A stretch of DNA of 64,000 nucleotides. Source: Tepidanaerobacter acetatoxydans Re1 (lineage in GTDB: Bacteria; Bacillota; Thermosediminibacteria; Thermosediminibacterales; Tepidanaerobacteraceae). Made by a program: the position numbers and the translations under genes. This document shows positions 63,841 through 64,000 of the stretch, piece by piece. Location of the stretch: contig NC_019954.2 of the NCBI RefSeq assembly GCF_000328765.2, positions 2,567,780-2,631,779 of the forward strand, written 5' to 3'. The notes under the pieces were generated by a model that saw nothing but the letters and a program-made list of their open reading frames with translations, made no database searches and was not told where the DNA came from. Within the stretch, counting starts at the first letter, position 1. The number at the start of each line of letters is the position of its first letter.

Positions 63841-64000
63841 TTATTCTTTACTTCGGGTTATAATTATTAAGCCATAAACACTTATAATTATTATCATGAG
63901 GAAGAAGATCAGGTATATTATAAATTGAGGATTGTCGCGTAATCTTATTTTGCCTTTCGGAGAGGTTTGGCCGCTTTCATCTTGTGCTGCTTGTTTTGGT
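63841..64000 (-). CDS. C-terminus of a membrane protein (truncated by window end)
   Basis: The frame is open from the right edge and reads DESGQTSPKGKIRL, then a hydrophobic helix (QFIIYLIFFLMIIIISVYGL) and a short tail ending TRSKE. Its start lies beyond the window. The single C-terminal membrane helix and preceding polar linker suggest a surface protein anchored from outside. The family cannot be named from 53 residues. Confidence 0.6.
   Translation of the reverse strand, partial: PKQAAQDESGQTSPKGKIRLRDNPQFIIYLIFFLMIIIISVYGLIIITRSKE

Overview
The window looks like a chromosomal segment of an anaerobic, endospore-forming, AT-rich member of the Firmicutes (class Clostridia). It carries an alpha/beta-type spore DNA-binding protein, spoIIR, a multi-subunit [FeFe]-hydrogenase, S-layer homology domains, strong Shine-Dalgarno sites, frequent TTG/GTG starts and classical sigma-A promoters. 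A thermoanaerobacter-like lineage is possible, but the sequence alone does not fix the genus.

Layout. 1-7.6 kb (+): an almost complete shikimate supra-operon, aroF-tyrA-aroB-aroA-aroC-chorismate mutase-aroE-aroK-aroQ, with several overlapping genes. It runs from E4P + PEP to chorismate, and on to prephenate and 4-hydroxyphenylpyruvate. 7.7-13.1 kb (-): murI, a peptidoglycan-binding/PQQ-repeat gene broken by about 240 bp of foreign S-layer-type coding sequence, a spore protein gene, a PLP amino-acid decarboxylase and spoIIR. 13.5-17.5 kb (+): a radical-SAM/SPASM gene with its own ArsR regulator, then an ACT-domain gene broken by a 151-bp insert, and a UPF0210 gene. The insert belongs to a 154-bp block identical, in inverted orientation, to part of the PQQ gene. 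Three DnaA boxes follow at 17.6-17.7 kb. 17.8-30.3 kb (-): a 12.5-kb cell-envelope operon of four exported proteins, including a 2,070-residue IPT/TIG protein and an SLH-anchored protein.

30.6-35.7 kb: two pairs of half-size ChrA transporters flank a glutaminase/AGCS symporter operon. 35.8-37.5 kb: an IS110-family element with a structured upstream region (candidate bridge RNA), next to a palindromic dispersed repeat. 37.6-46.6 kb: a MATE transporter, an AraC-type regulator with a glycosidase-like domain, DNA topoisomerase III, a small permease behind a perfect 34-bp palindrome, and RecQ. 46.9-51.2 kb (-): hydCBA, whose promoter overlaps a Rex-like operator. A LysM protein follows.

52.1-59.9 kb (-): a four-gene SMC-like defence locus matching Wadjet (jetD-jetA-jetB-jetC), which is the clearest defence system here. 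60.4-63.6 kb (+): a NEW3-domain membrane-anchored protein with an ABC ATPase and ABC-2 permease. The window ends with a 118-bp strongly structured intergenic element and the C-terminus of a membrane protein on the minus strand.

No tRNA, rRNA or CRISPR array was seen. The two most unusual signals are the chain of short gene fragments captured inside other genes (9.4-9.8 and 15.8-16.0 kb) and the large uncharacterised envelope operon.
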